Source: Gnetum montanum (taxonomy: Eukaryota; Streptophyta; Gnetopsida; Gnetales; Gnetaceae). From it: 64,000 bases of DNA. The notes below the pieces were generated by a model. That model searched no databases and was not told where the DNA came from. It was given only the letters and a program-made list of their open reading frames with translations. The DNA is taken from contig MNCI01004885.1 of assembly GCA_015680685.1 (NCBI GenBank), forward strand, positions 1 to 64,000, in the 5' to 3' direction. This document shows, one piece after another, positions 52,301 through 56,603 of the stretch (position 1 is the first letter of the stretch; the number at the start of each line of letters is the position of its first letter). Both the position numbers and the translations under genes were made by a program.

Positions 52301-55300
52301 AGTTTTGTGTTTTCTGTTTCCCACCAATTACAACATATCATATGTATTTTATATGTTTTTTTATTCCATTCTTTCAATTCTTCTTAGTAACTCAACAACC
52401 TTATTGTGATTGGCTTCTCCTTCCGATTTGACATATATACGAACTTTTTAAACATTGGTACATGTGATTTGTACATGTGTATGCAGCTTATGTATGATTC
52501 CCTAATACCTATCTTGGGGGTTATATCGAGGTCATCATCATCATCCCATCCTCATCTTATTTATTGGGGTTAATTGTGGGAGTTATTTTCCACCATTCAC
52601 CTTTATTAAGAGCCAAGTCAACATTTATTTGTAGATCTTTAAAATCTTAATTCTTGCATATAAAGTCTGTTTTGGTAACTTCCAGTATTCATATGTGTAG
52701 AGACAGTTCTATTTCACCACTGAATACAGACTTAGGGTTTCCATACGAATACTCAGTTACCAAGAGATACAGTTCCTTAACCTGTTCTATTGAAAATTCA
52801 ACAGTTCCTTATTTATTCCCCCATTATTTTATATCTATTGTTTGTCTTAAGCACGTGGAAACGGTGATACTATCATTAGCTATACGAGTAACGTATTAAG
52901 TGTCATAACCTGGAGGCTCAATGCTTATCTTGCCAAGTGAGATCCTAATGCTTATCTTGCCAAGTGAGAGCCTACTAGGGTCAGTAGATGAACAAAAGCA
53001 TTACTAACAATGAGAGATAATTAAAAATTGTAACTAAAAGTGAGCATAGCATAGTAATTAATTATTCATCATGTTATTACTGCATTACATAGATTAAGAA
53101 AATCTTAGGACATAGGTATTTGAAACCTTTTTCTAAAGATTTAATTTTAAGTCTCCATTTCTACATTATGTAAACGTTGGTTCCCGTTTCATTTTTGCTT
53201 CTCTAATTTTTGGGCTTACTAAAATTCCCTTTCCAGTCACAAGATATTTATAAAATATGCCTCCAAGTTGAATTTTCAACATTTTATTAACTTTCATGAA
53301 AGCTGACTAGTTGAATTAAACTCTGCTAACTAAAATAATCTTTATGATTATGAATTCCGATCTTATCTTAATTTTGTTTCTATGAATTTTTTTGCCATTA
53401 ACAGTATAGCTATTGGATTTCTATGAGGCAACACAATGGACGGTCTCTCGTTTTCTGCTGACAATTAAAAAAACCACACAATGAAATATAAACCCCATTA
53501 TAATTAATGCCATTAAAAGCACAAATTTTGTTTGGTTTTTCTTTTTCATTTTTTCAATTGATATTAGTTCTTGTATTTAATCAATTGTTTTATGATTTCA
53601 TGTTTGTAGCCAAGTCCTCTAATGGAGGACCTAGAAATTTCCATGGACCAAGAATTGAAAATGAATTGCATGACTTCCAACTTTAGTAATCAGGGTCAGC
53701 AAATGGAGGATTTTAATGCTAGAACAGATTTCAAGTATGAAAATGAGGAGCAGGCTACATGTTCTCTTCCATGTGTAAACTGCCTTGGAATATCAACAGG
53801 CAATTGGGGTTGTGGAGCTTTTGGCGGTGATATTGAATTGAAGAGTATGTTACAGTGGATTGCTGCATCTGAGGTAAATGTCTATGATTATGGATTGCTG
53901 CACTGTGATATTATCCTTGTAGCTTAATGGTGGTTTCATTAACATTGTGCATCATAATTCTTCATGTTGATCTGGGCATTTGGCTGCAGAGATTCTAATG
54001 ACCAGTACACAGTTATTGTATTTTATTGTATTGTATTATATGTCAAGAATAGTGAAAACAGGTAAATCGGTGATAAGAGTTTTCTTCAAGCTTACTAAAA
54101 TGGGCGTTTCTGTATGTATATAGTTTATACGAAGTTTTAAACTGATAAATCTTGTCACTACCTGCAGTCCCCACACACTAATACGAATTTTCCATAAAAG
54201 TTTAATCGTGTTGTCTTCCAGTCCATCACATCCTTCATTGAACATGTTTCAAGTGTTTTTGTACACAGTTCTAGATTCCAAAGAACCAAACATATTCTGG
54301 GATTCGGTACTTACTGCCTACAAATCATGGTGCTACGTTTAGTCCAGTGCTGCACACATGTTATGCATGCATGAATTACGAATTTTTGTTTCCTACCTTT
54401 CATTTTGTACGTTGACAATGGTACAAAGAAATGCATACTAAACTTCCTACAACCACTTGTACATCAAAGGCTTATGTGTATACTATGTTCATTATTACTT
54501 TTATATGTTATAACCGTGGAATCTGTATGATTCATTTTGCACCTTGAGAATGGTATAAAGAAGCGCATGATAAACTTCTTACAAGAACTTGTACATCAAA
54601 TGCTTATACGTGTACTCTGTTCATTATGACTCTTATATGTTATAACCGTGAAATCTATATCTACGGTTGTTTACTTTCTCAACTGTATAACACAAAGTTT
54701 CAACTATCAAACCTTGTTTACTAGTTCCTGTGGATCTTAATTTTTCACATATGTATGTATGTAGGTAGGTAGGTAGGTTCTGAAAGTACAAAACTAGTTA
54801 TCCATGAGGACTTTTGTTGATAAAGATGGTAGTGTGCCAAGTCCCATTGACTTTAAGTATCAATTTGAAAGATACAATCAANAGCGAAGTCCCGTTGACT
54901 TTAAGTATCAATTTGAAAGATACAATCAAAAACTGTCTTTTTACAAGACTTCTGTAATTATTGGAAATTCAGTGAATAGACCAATTAGCAAAACTGTTTT
55001 TATTTATACAAGTTTTGGCATGGATAGTAATATAGTATCTTAAGATATATAAATGTTCCTTCTATTGGATAGGACACATGATGTCCGCATTACTAACAGT
55101 CCCACCTTAGTTGTAACTTGCATATACTCATACACTATAATATCCATGTCAAAGATGTTAATCCTGTTACAAACCTCTTGTTTTGCTTGCACCAAGAGTT
55201 TAACTGTTCAAAATAATAGCTGTATAACAAGTAACCAGGAAATGAGCATACACGTACATTTGCATTTACTTTTGGAGAAAAGCATATGGAAACTTTAGTC

Positions 55301-56328
55301 AAAAGTAGCTAAACCGGTCCTCCTCCCCCCCCCGTGTGTTTTGGCTCTTTTTGTGGTTTGGGTGGCCTCCCATCTCGGTAGGGGTTTGGGTGGCCTCCCA
55401 TCTCGGTAGGGCCTTCCGTATGGCCTACCGCTTGTAATCGCATGTAATCTTTTGTAACATACTTTGACTCTTTTAATATAATCCCGACCTCTTTCTTGAA
55501 AAAAAAAAAAAGTAGCTAAACCGTAGCAAGCTTGTGAAACAATCATTCATGCTATAGACAAGCCAAAACATGGATCTATAGTGAAATCTTCAACTAGAAT
55601 ATCCTTTCAGCAAGAGCGACCTCTAATCGAACCTCAAACCATAGTTAGATGTTGATCCTGGCTATTATTAGTTTATGCCAACTTAAGTTGAGCATTTCCT
55701 GATTTGTTCATGCACTTGTTGGTACTGTGTATGAAATACAACAGTTGAATGCATACGATCATGCTTTTTTGTTATTTAAGTTTTAGATGCTGTTATTATT
55801 ACCTACTTTATGGCATAATTTCAATAATAATTATAGGAATTTCAATTACTTAGTTTCATAATTGGTGAAATAAATGCATGTTTTGCTGTTAGAACAAATA
55901 TTTTCACTGTTATATGTGTGCAAATTTTCAAGCCGTCTTTATTTTTTTTATGCTGACGGTAAATTGAAATGGGATTTGAACAGGCTTCACGTCCATTCAT
56001 TTTGTATTTTACATTCGGTGATCAAATTTCTCAACGTCTCCAAATGGTAACACTTCACTTTTTATAGGTGCAGATAGACATATTCCACGTTTTTGCACCC
56101 GTTTTTGGAAACTCATTCATGTTTTTGGAATAATTGGGATAGATTACAAAATGGATCACGTCTCATAAATGGACCGTGGGTGAGCTTTGGGATATATTAT
56201 TGCAGTATTCAAGCCAGAGATTAGCAGGAAAGGCTGTTGACTCATTCTTTGATTGGGTTCTTCCAATTTTAACGAAAGGTTCGCCTTTTTGGTTTTATTG
56301 TACATGGTATATGTGTACAGTTTACTGA
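1144..56328 (+). CDS. PARG: Poly(ADP-ribose) glycohydrolase, 11-exon gene (whole CDS span)
   Basis: PARG cleaves poly(ADP-ribose) chains left on proteins by PARP enzymes, releasing ADP-ribose; in plants it acts in DNA repair, stress and immune signalling. The spliced product is 594 aa, a little longer than my recollection of Arabidopsis PARG1 (about 550 aa), and aligns with it along its length. Visible marks are the DFANEYLGGG segment at residues 266-275, the signature GGG-x7-QEE (273-285, with E284 and E285 matching the catalytic glutamate pair of the family), GYASGFRFSG after residue 322, and GNWGCGAFGGD at 488-498. Every intron is GT-AG and all phases join without frameshift. The start is the first ATG in frame after an in-frame TAA at 1051 and lies in a good context (ACCATGG). 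Residues of about 395-480 are the least conserved part. The exon model comes from reading frame and family similarity, not transcripts. Confidence 0.95.
1448..1666 (+). CDS. PARG: PARG exon 2
   Basis: Residues 74-146, beginning LISRDESRKLFEE and ending PGMVFVSQ. The acceptor is the CAG at 1445-1447 and the donor GTAATA at 1667, phase 0 at both ends. I chose this acceptor over upstream AGs because FDD joined to LISRDESRKLF reproduces the family's FDELIDxKESKRxF segment. Confidence 0.93.
1667..3174 (+). other. PARG intron 2
   Basis: AT-rich intron with an A-rich purine tract at about 1920-1990 (AAGAAAAAGA repeats). No transposon recognised. Confidence 0.7.
3175..3278 (+). CDS. PARG: PARG exon 3
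   Basis: Encodes ELAAALLACALFCLFP, the conserved helix that follows FLSQ in PARG proteins, and ends SINFDTLFA with two bases of the last Ala codon. The acceptor is ACAG at 3171-3174 and the donor GTATGT. Intron 3, which follows, is about 8.5 kb. Confidence 0.93.
3279..4390 (+). other. PARG intron 3, proximal part
   Basis: Non-coding AT-rich DNA. The only recognisable unit is the dispersed repeat at 3816-3960. Confidence 0.6.
3816..3960 (-). repeat. Dispersed SINE-like repeat, copy 1
   Basis: Shares a block with 10664-10805, including the exact 18-mer GGCTTGAACCTAGGTCTT and AAACAAGCACCTTAT; a truncated relative lies at 52905-53005. Read on the minus strand, GGTTCAAGCC resembles an RNA polymerase III B box, suggesting a tRNA-derived SINE. 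No convincing A box or flanking duplication was found. Confidence 0.4.
4391..5841 (+). other. Probable old LTR-retrotransposon piece in intron 3
   Basis: Contains TATAAATA at 4550-4557 followed by a GC-moderate leader-like stretch, as in a plant LTR promoter. At 5330-5700 there is a run rich in CCATGAC and GTGGT words that looks like decayed repetitive coding DNA. No complete LTR pair, gag or pol was found, so the assignment is tentative. Confidence 0.25.
5847..6652 (-). repeat. 3' LTR of the gag-only element
   Basis: About 806 bases, aligning with 9169-10102 through shared blocks such as CAACACAAGGAATTGGAGAA and CTCCCTTTTATTAAAACAAC. On the minus strand it begins TGATGAGAAC and ends CCATATCA. 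Confidence 0.85.
7134..7619 (-). pseudogene. gypsy protease-region remnant
   Basis: A 161-codon open stretch. The central CDVLPIDCSGLIFWRSWNYD and AIFDGENNSFTVKQG follow the pattern CDVxPMDxCHxLLGRPWxxD...HDGxxNTY found after the retropepsin active site in Ty3/gypsy polyproteins. The catalytic D[ST]G is not visible. No reverse transcriptase follows. Confidence 0.65.
7790..8897 (-). pseudogene. gypsy gag (broken)
   Basis: Minus strand. It starts at the ATG at 8897 (MAPKKKTNQELGQEL), then shows the retrotransposon-gag pattern: LKGLAAKWWDK, EKTTFRHETIKKLKFFRQGD, DYYVKFCKAL and LDEAYDLAFKAEMKI. A degenerate CCHC knuckle (CYNCGESG with Gln for His) lies near 7845-7890. At least two frameshifts, one near 8158, and several stops break it. 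Gag forms the retrotransposon particle; this copy cannot make a full-length one. Confidence 0.8.
9169..10102 (-). repeat. 5' LTR of the gag-only element
   Basis: About 934 bases. It is longer than its partner mainly because of a perfect or near-perfect 75-bp tandem duplication (9598-9672 and 9673-9747). The inner end is next to the primer-binding site. Visible divergence from the other LTR shows the insertion is not recent. Confidence 0.8.
9598..9747 (-). repeat. 75-bp tandem duplication inside the LTR
   Basis: The unit beginning AGCATTTATAAATACAAATT occurs twice head to tail; the 3' LTR has a single copy. It arose after, or on only one strand of, the integration event, or is an assembly duplication. 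Confidence 0.75.
10275..10430. other. Inverted duplicate bounded by single Ns (assembly join)
   Basis: The 51 bases between N at 10350 and N at 10402 are the reverse complement of about 10275-10325. The sequence after the second N repeats the one before the first (AATCGAAACATCCATCATGC). This looks like a scaffolding or gap-closure artefact. Confidence 0.75.
10664..10805 (-). repeat. Dispersed SINE-like repeat, copy 2
   Basis: Second copy of the family at 3816-3960, in the same orientation, with the GCCAAG...GGGTCTTGG segment, the B-box-like core and the CAAGCACCTTAT end. Confidence 0.4.
11191..11808 (+). other. PARG intron 3, distal part
   Basis: AT-rich intron DNA without recognised repeats, ending in the acceptor for exon 4. 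Confidence 0.5.
11809..12010 (+). CDS. PARG: PARG exon 4
   Basis: The first base completes the split Ala codon. It then encodes GLCTGLPSQEQKIRC, a family landmark (SQxxKIRC), and AVSFERK, ending CRFE. The acceptor is TAG at 11806-11808 and the donor GTGATA, phase 0 out. Confidence 0.93.
12129..12233 (+). CDS. PARG: PARG exon 5 (GGG of the catalytic signature)
   Basis: 35 codons encoding IEDHDREALEVDFANEYLGG and then GALGNGCVQ. It carries the macrodomain-like DFAN-xYLGGG loop that binds ADP-ribose and the Q of the QEE triad. The donor GTACAG sits directly after Q283, so the 16.6 kb intron 5 splits the signature between Q and EE. Confidence 0.95.
12234..12672 (+). other. PARG intron 5, proximal part
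   Basis: Nothing recognisable between the exon 5 donor and the T-run that starts the first LINE. Confidence 0.5.
12673..14427 (-). mobile_element. Old AT-rich LINE, 3' half (copy H)
   Basis: Begins with a T-run at about 12672 (minus-strand poly(A)). Minus-strand reading gives zinc-knuckle-region words KVHANFKLAQKGKILTIDNL and LLKQGWIMGNR near 13150-13290, and reverse-transcriptase FKLDLSKAYDCL near 14400. Many stops and indels. It is interrupted at 14428 by a younger LINE, and its sequence resumes at 16950-17133 and 19489-19690. Confidence 0.65.
14428..16949 (-). mobile_element. LINE copy A, 5'-truncated, inserted into copy H
   Basis: Minus strand. It starts with a T-run at 14428-14436. In minus-strand order it holds the end of the zinc-knuckle region (about 16655-16949), the GLQDAESFF domain (16401-16652), a Copia insertion (about 15640-16270), a coiled-coil stretch (about 15080-15510), and the tail domain with YPYDVMGVNCNVSW (about 14757-15070) followed by about 320 bases of 3' UTR. 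Several stops; not active. Confidence 0.7.
15640..16270 (-). mobile_element. Ty1/copia fragment: LTR, primer site and gag N-terminus
   Basis: On the minus strand the likely LTR (15967-16242) starts TGTAGACATT and ends TTTTTCA. It is followed by TGGTATCAGAGCAGG, the initiator-Met tRNA primer site, and then gag with FNGENYKYWAIKMRTFMISQ and LWDIVEGG, the DUF4219-type start of copia gag. The gag breaks off after FPKIA at about 15645, where LINE sequence resumes. The other LTR is missing. Confidence 0.75.
16950..17133 (-). mobile_element. Old LINE copy H, middle fragment
   Basis: Repeats the segment AAGTTTCATGGACAAGAATA seen again at 19536, and the segment at 14290-14400 (GGCAxCCAAAAAATCT...AGACAATCATxAGCTTTGCTT). 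It represents reverse-transcriptase sequence in partly duplicated order. Confidence 0.5.
17134..19483 (+). mobile_element. 2.35 kb LTR-type insertion, probable solo LTR
   Basis: Begins TGTAACACCC and ends TTACA, so the termini TGTAA/TTACA are inverted. It is flanked by the 5-base repeat TTGCT (17129-17133 and 19484-19488) and splits the old LINE. No gag or pol was found and no internal second LTR was seen. A related copy occurs at about 61500-63130 in the same orientation. The TGTAACACCC start is common among large plant LTRs. Confidence 0.7.
19489..19690 (-). mobile_element. Old LINE copy H, 5' fragment
   Basis: Minus-strand reading ILVHETFHQHQFKIEVYFGL resembles the LINE reverse-transcriptase stretch that precedes KLDxxKAYD. 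It continues the element broken at 17133. Confidence 0.5.
19695..20530 (-). pseudogene. Ty1/copia gag-protease relic
   Basis: Minus strand. Near 20420-20500 LSSLPNSWE matches the copia gag C-terminal part. At about 20215-20275 a CCHC knuckle C-x2-C-KKKG-H-LKR(D)C is visible, with an in-frame stop and a one-base shift. From 20087 down, SFHIYPNHKYFGSYNECSSD and then IRGVQHIPGITKKH match the protease/GAG-pre-integrase region. No integrase or reverse transcriptase. Confidence 0.7.
20531..21095. other. AT-rich intron 5 DNA before the gap
   Basis: No recognised element. A short repeated word (CACAATCACACAGATATAAC) occurs at about 20711 and 20769. Confidence 0.4.
21096..21174. other. Assembly gap (79 N)
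   Basis: Unresolved bases. They hide the 3' end and any target duplication of the LINE that follows. Confidence 0.98.
21175..25212 (-). mobile_element. LINE copy B (ORF1 end, endonuclease, RT, C-terminal module)
   Basis: Minus strand, from ORF1 C-terminus (24790-25212, LDEFVEGGCTRGDLEVAVG) to the tail domain near 21210-21640. The endonuclease starts at 24780 (MKLLSWNCRGQG) and shows CLQETKL, LTNFYG and VVGDFNQ. It breaks off at NCQFT and jumps straight to the RT segment NQMGF...LQDQVLLMQEI, so the linker and RT fingers are deleted. YADD is at 23807-23818. The GLQDA domain occupies 22112-22580 and coiled coil 21640-21930. Moderately GC-rich compared with its surroundings; several stops. Confidence 0.8.
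22112..22576 (-). CDS. C-terminal extension domain of LINE copy B
   Basis: An uninterrupted 154-codon stretch in a decayed element. It reads FYANWQNDCTFFWGVEI, LPTTQGLQDAKMFF, SRQVPKSTLPL and KLQGIHFVFLKCLKLGIRVN, ending RGHHSRLIVALWKG. The same order recurs in copies A, D and E and partly in F. The pattern resembles my memory of the Pfam 'putative plant transposon protein' domain (PF20167: RG-x-V-xF...LLGLP...LLY-IL-GxxINVG...SLITALC). That is a similarity judged by eye, not a search result. Confidence 0.55.
   Translation of the reverse strand: MLRLVGKLALLDDAFYANWQNDCTFFWGVEIILIEPAIARSLGAQQEGEVILPTTQGLQDAKMFFTRPMPCMQSRQVPKSTLPLVLARAAKLVDQFFVQSRNGSKLQGIHFVFLKCLKLGIRVNLPCFFLAILQQNKRGHHSRLIVALWKGLQP
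25213..26212. other. AT-rich intron 5 DNA between LINE copies
   Basis: No gene or element recognised. Confidence 0.4.
26213..28497 (-). mobile_element. LINE copy C, internally deleted and 5'-truncated
   Basis: Minus strand. RT runs from about 28497 to 27290: FRPINMCNTLLQLFSKML, KAYDRVSW, and YADD at 27691-27702. It continues through FQAKVTLGMQRLVNRFMG (26882-27202) and then passes abruptly at about 26870 to coiled-coil sequence (26514-26720), so the zinc knuckle and GLQDA domain are missing. The 3' UTR extends to a T-run near 26213. One N-linked duplication lies inside. Confidence 0.75.
27783..27866. other. 41-bp duplication around single N
   Basis: The sequence TCACCAAG...TTTGCTTAT at 27783-27823 is repeated exactly at 27826-27866, with N at 27824. 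It is probably unmerged contig ends. Confidence 0.85.
28498..28837 (+). other. PARG intron 5, distal end
   Basis: AT-rich intron DNA leading to the exon 6 acceptor. Confidence 0.5.
28838..28956 (+). CDS. PARG: PARG exon 6 (catalytic Glu-Glu)
   Basis: Begins with GAA GAA, the two glutamates corresponding to the human catalytic pair E755/E756, then IRFMLNPELIVGMLFLPGMD and SIEIVGTERFSNYEG. The acceptor is GATAG at 28833-28837. The donor GTATGT leaves GG of a glycine codon, phase 2. Confidence 0.95.
28957..29690 (+). other. PARG intron 6, proximal part
   Basis: Non-coding AT-rich sequence, nothing recognised. Confidence 0.5.
29880..30605 (+). pseudogene. LINE copy D ORF1 (DUF4283-like plus CCHC knuckle)
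   Basis: Words in order: EIPHVPSEGLGMMEWSFIGS, LELVRKWVIATWGLGNVGL, PWELWMPIFFKLL, MMMECMGFARFCV and VEYKNLLLEG, then CKICGKLGHRTETC at 30528-30569 (C-x2-C-x4-H-x4-C). This order is that of the plant LINE ORF1 nucleic-acid-binding protein. Stops interrupt it. Confidence 0.7.
31076..31760 (+). pseudogene. LINE copy D endonuclease (AP-type)
   Basis: Starts MKIMTWNCRGQG, then CLQET, LWLTNFYGKQEWE, VVGDFNQ, NCCYTWSNRQEG and RTTNHRSM in place of the catalytic SDH. This is the exonuclease-endonuclease-phosphatase fold that nicks target DNA. At least four stops. Confidence 0.75.
32340..33600 (+). pseudogene. LINE copy D reverse transcriptase
   Basis: Shows HYRPIGVCNTLLHLFAKLL, NNQVGFVK, LYFKLDITKAYGTVSW, GLRQGDPFSLYLFILVMD and the catalytic YADD at 33053-33064, all in L1-clade order. 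The Asp of KAYD is changed to Gly, and stops are frequent. Confidence 0.8.
34255..35021 (+). pseudogene. LINE copy D C-terminal extension and coiled coil
   Basis: Reads WDGLLRQLMGDLTLLDGKIF, STVFCGVRIDLTEEAL, MPTLRGLQDA-x-SFF and VEHFFVQMGNGWKLQG with a few stops, then a charged helix-rich stretch (34835-35021) with ELGESLMGLQAQIVLAREEV. It matches copies A, B and E in order and spacing. The conserved tail domain of the other copies is not recognisable here. Confidence 0.55.
35480..36376 (+). mobile_element. 5'-truncated LINE copy with 14-bp target duplication
   Basis: Flanked by AAGTAGAAACATCA at 35466-35479 and 36377-36390. It ends in an A-rich tail (36349-36376, A-runs then AAG repeats) after GGATTAATACAAGCTTGAAC. 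Upstream coding words VWMEEEVQWQCWWEEM and ANMARLxDIQWMEAVL form a coiled coil like the LINE C-terminus. It was inserted into a minus-strand LINE 3' end (35412-35479 plus 36391-36545). Confidence 0.8.
36391..36545 (-). mobile_element. LINE 3'-end fragment split by the truncated insertion
   Basis: Joined to 35412-35479 it resembles the 3' UTRs of the minus-strand copies (T-run, short leader, then a C- and A-rich stretch). No coding part was recognised. Confidence 0.4.
36546..36894 (+). other. PARG intron 6, distal end
   Basis: AT-rich intron DNA up to the exon 7 acceptor. Confidence 0.5.
36895..37038 (+). CDS. PARG: PARG exon 7
   Basis: C completes the glycine codon, giving GYASGFRFSGNFIDTKKRD and then SRIVAIDALC, both PARG landmarks. 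The acceptor is ACAG at 36891-36894 and the donor GTAAAA. It ends in AG of a split Arg codon. Confidence 0.93.
37039..38157 (+). other. PARG intron 7
   Basis: 1.1 kb AT-rich intron with no transposon recognised. Together with introns 1, 2, 4, 10 and most of 9 it is among those spared large insertions. Confidence 0.7.
38158..38317 (+). CDS. PARG: PARG exon 8
   Basis: A completes the Arg codon, then EANKAFCGF matches the family segment REINKALCGF. The rest is a low-complexity, poorly conserved linker ending DMSKQ. The acceptor is ACAG and the donor GTCTGT, phase 0. Intron 8, which follows, is about 15.3 kb. Confidence 0.88.
38318..39243 (+). other. PARG intron 8, proximal part
   Basis: AT-rich DNA, nothing recognised. 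Confidence 0.5.
39244..39827 (+). repeat. 584-bp direct repeat, left copy
   Basis: Matches 42974-43557 over its full length with about six single-base differences. It ends exactly at the single N at 39828. Confidence 0.9.
40152..40920 (-). CDS. LINE copy E C-terminal extension domain and proline-rich linker
   Basis: On the minus strand DDAFFSNWVNDRTLCRGREI is followed after one stop by LPSTRGLEDAELFF, SRQVPRSSLPRLWAKG, LQGLHFAFLCCLKLGTPVNL and RGRHSGLILALWQG. A proline- and glycine-rich linker (about 40320-40460) and then a coiled coil (EEELQQATQRAADEVREEW) follow. The spacing equals that in copy B. Confidence 0.6.
41353..42762 (-). CDS. LINE copy E reverse transcriptase open frame
   Basis: The longest open frame in the window. 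It contains RT motifs from the fingers to the thumb, including the catalytic YADD, and then runs out of frame near the C-terminal connection. KDYD replaces the usual KAYD. It lacks the endonuclease and ORF1, so it is the truncated part of ORF2 rather than a gene with its own start. Confidence 0.75.
   Translation of the reverse strand: MWGPILWRQVRRELNCSRIVCIPKQSNAHRPEHFRPIGVCNVLIRVFSKLLVNRLVPVLPKLVGTNQAGFVQGRAIQDPILLMQKVFHSLRNTGFPGLCLKLDITKDYDTLSWEALQSIMLKKGFDLLFIHLCIHMQSSAGFSFDVGGRLWGLSSPRRGLRQGDPLSPLLFIIAMDLMQHYCSTSGVDGLDIAGVACRTEHYADDTILFSRATVPQARCINVALSRLAAEVGLEINRTKSSAHFFNADAEVKNRAIHILNILPGTYNDTYLGIPLFRWGRTTAWGPLLGKIERRMSHWANRFLSRKGRLLVATGILTTVARFVATVATPPNAVISAVNSLVRTFVWEGGKGGAQNSPGLLGAGRAPPQCWGFGCYLLRRRANDRATTVTAPIFAPPGRTDPLDPNHEDQISALGFGGARFETLAGALPARSHNADLGLGEPRAVGPPKDQVPSDGRLAADKAGTPARKN
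42974..43557 (+). repeat. 584-bp direct repeat, right copy
   Basis: Starts directly after the 5' end of LINE copy E and continues without interruption into unique intron DNA. Confidence 0.9.
43558..44940 (+). other. Intron 8 DNA between the repeat and the gypsy relic
   Basis: AT-rich. An A-rich stretch with AATATAAAAA words lies at 44757-44810. No element boundaries recognised. Confidence 0.4.
44940..47260 (+). mobile_element. Decayed Ty3/gypsy retrotransposon (RNase H end recognisable)
   Basis: At 46970-47130 the plus strand reads LIDHSAVRYLMNKPDVSPEV, EFDLHTVDCKATKNVVVDHL and then PWYD, the RNase H end of a Ty3/gypsy polyprotein of the Athila/Tat type. Upstream, 45050-45420 has a coherent coding-like stretch (WHDIHDKFYKEPNEVART, QDYLVEQEEECRKSLWLYG) of unknown identity. 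RT and integrase were not recognised. The 60-bp array and N at 46561-46963 interrupt it. Confidence 0.55.
46561..46962. repeat. Perfect 60-bp tandem repeat, 6.7 units
   Basis: The unit starting TCACTTCTTTTTATAACATT repeats with no visible difference between units and ends at N 46963. Identity across all units next to a gap mark suggests an assembly loop rather than a natural minisatellite. Confidence 0.9.
47261..48055 (+). other. AT-rich intron 8 DNA
   Basis: No gene or element recognised. Confidence 0.4.
49792..49933. other. 70-bp duplication around single N
   Basis: 49792-49861 is repeated at 49864-49933 with N at 49862. It is probably overlapping contig ends left unmerged. Confidence 0.85.
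50437..51323. mobile_element. Solo LTR inside LINE copy F
   Basis: 887 bases beginning TGTTAGAG and ending TTCTAATA, near-inverted termini (TGTTAGA against TCTAATA, the last base pair decayed from CA). Flanked by GATTG (50432-50436) and GATCG (51324-51328), one mismatch. LINE reading continues on both sides. No gag or pol inside. Confidence 0.7.
52196..53609 (+). other. PARG intron 8, distal part
   Basis: AT-rich DNA. Apart from the SINE-like fragment at 52905, nothing recognised before the exon 9 acceptor. Confidence 0.5.
52905..53005 (-). repeat. Dispersed SINE-like repeat, truncated copy with internal duplication
   Basis: Shares the GGAGGCTCAAT...CTTGCCAAGTGAG part of the family but lacks the B-box end. 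The segment AATGCTTATCTTGCCAAGTG is duplicated in tandem. Confidence 0.35.
53610..53873 (+). CDS. PARG: PARG exon 9 (GNWGCGAFGGD)
   Basis: 88 codons. The first 60 are an acidic variable stretch. The end holds STGNWGCGAFGGDIELKSML and QWIAASE, one of the most conserved motifs in the family. The acceptor is TAG at 53607-53609 and the donor GTAAAT, phase 0. Confidence 0.93.
54402..54660. repeat. Diverged 130-bp tandem duplication in intron 9
   Basis: Two head-to-tail copies share blocks such as CTTGTACATCAAA and TATATGTTATAACCGTG, with about 10-15 percent visible difference. It is an old local duplication rather than an assembly artefact. Confidence 0.7.
54839..54930. other. 43-bp duplication around single N
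   Basis: AGTCCC(A/G)TTGACTTTAAG through GATACAATCAA is present on both sides of N at 54882, with one difference. Likely a contig join between two alleles. Confidence 0.8.
55316..55509 (+). mobile_element. Short poly(A)-tailed retroposon in intron 9
   Basis: Flanked by AAGTAGCTAAACCG (about 55302-55315 and 55510-55523) and ending in a run of 13 A. It contains a 28-bp tandem duplication (GTTTGGGTGGCCTCCCATCT and onward) and the 3'-end-like word TTTTAATATAATCCCGACC. It fits a strongly 5'-truncated LINE or a SINE; no coding part remains. Confidence 0.75.
55524..55983 (+). other. PARG intron 9, distal end
   Basis: AT-rich intron DNA before exon 10, nothing recognised. Confidence 0.5.
55984..56046 (+). 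CDS. PARG: PARG exon 10
   Basis: 21 codons encoding ASRPFILYFTFGDQISQRLQM, matching the family strand RPFxxYxTFG. The acceptor is ACAG at 55980-55983 and the donor GTAACA. Confidence 0.92.
56143..56328 (+). CDS. PARG: PARG exon 11 (terminal)
   Basis: Encodes ITKWITSHKWTVGELWDILL followed by SFFDWVLPIL, matching the family C-terminus, and stops at TGA 56326-56328. The last 16 residues after TK are not conserved. A GGTTCG at 56279 could act as a weak donor to an unseen further exon, so the exact C-terminus is less certain than the rest. Confidence 0.85.
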   Translation: MTKWITSHKWTVGELWDILLQYSSQRLAGKAVDSFFDWVLPILTKGSPFWFYCTWYMCTVY

Positions 56329-56597
56329 ATATTCAATTTGTTTGGAATATTTCATCATTGTTCTGTTCTCTTGTTGGTTGTTAACATAGTATACATAATG
56401 CATCACTTGGTGGTTTCTCGCTCATGCACCAACCCTCCTAGGACCCTGCTTAGCAGGATGAGCATTGTGGCTCTGGGTGATGATCCTTTTTAGTAGTTTA
56501 TGTGACAGAACTGGCCATACCAAGAAGCTCTCAAAACAAAGGATGAGAGAACTAGGGAATTATGCCAATGCTTTGGCTAGTTATGTGTTTGTGCCAC

Positions 56598-56603
56598 AAT
56601 AAA
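56598..56603 (+). terminator. Possible PARG poly(A) signal AATAAA
   Basis: The first canonical AATAAA after the stop codon, 270 bases downstream. Plant signals are loose, so this is only a candidate. Confidence 0.3.
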
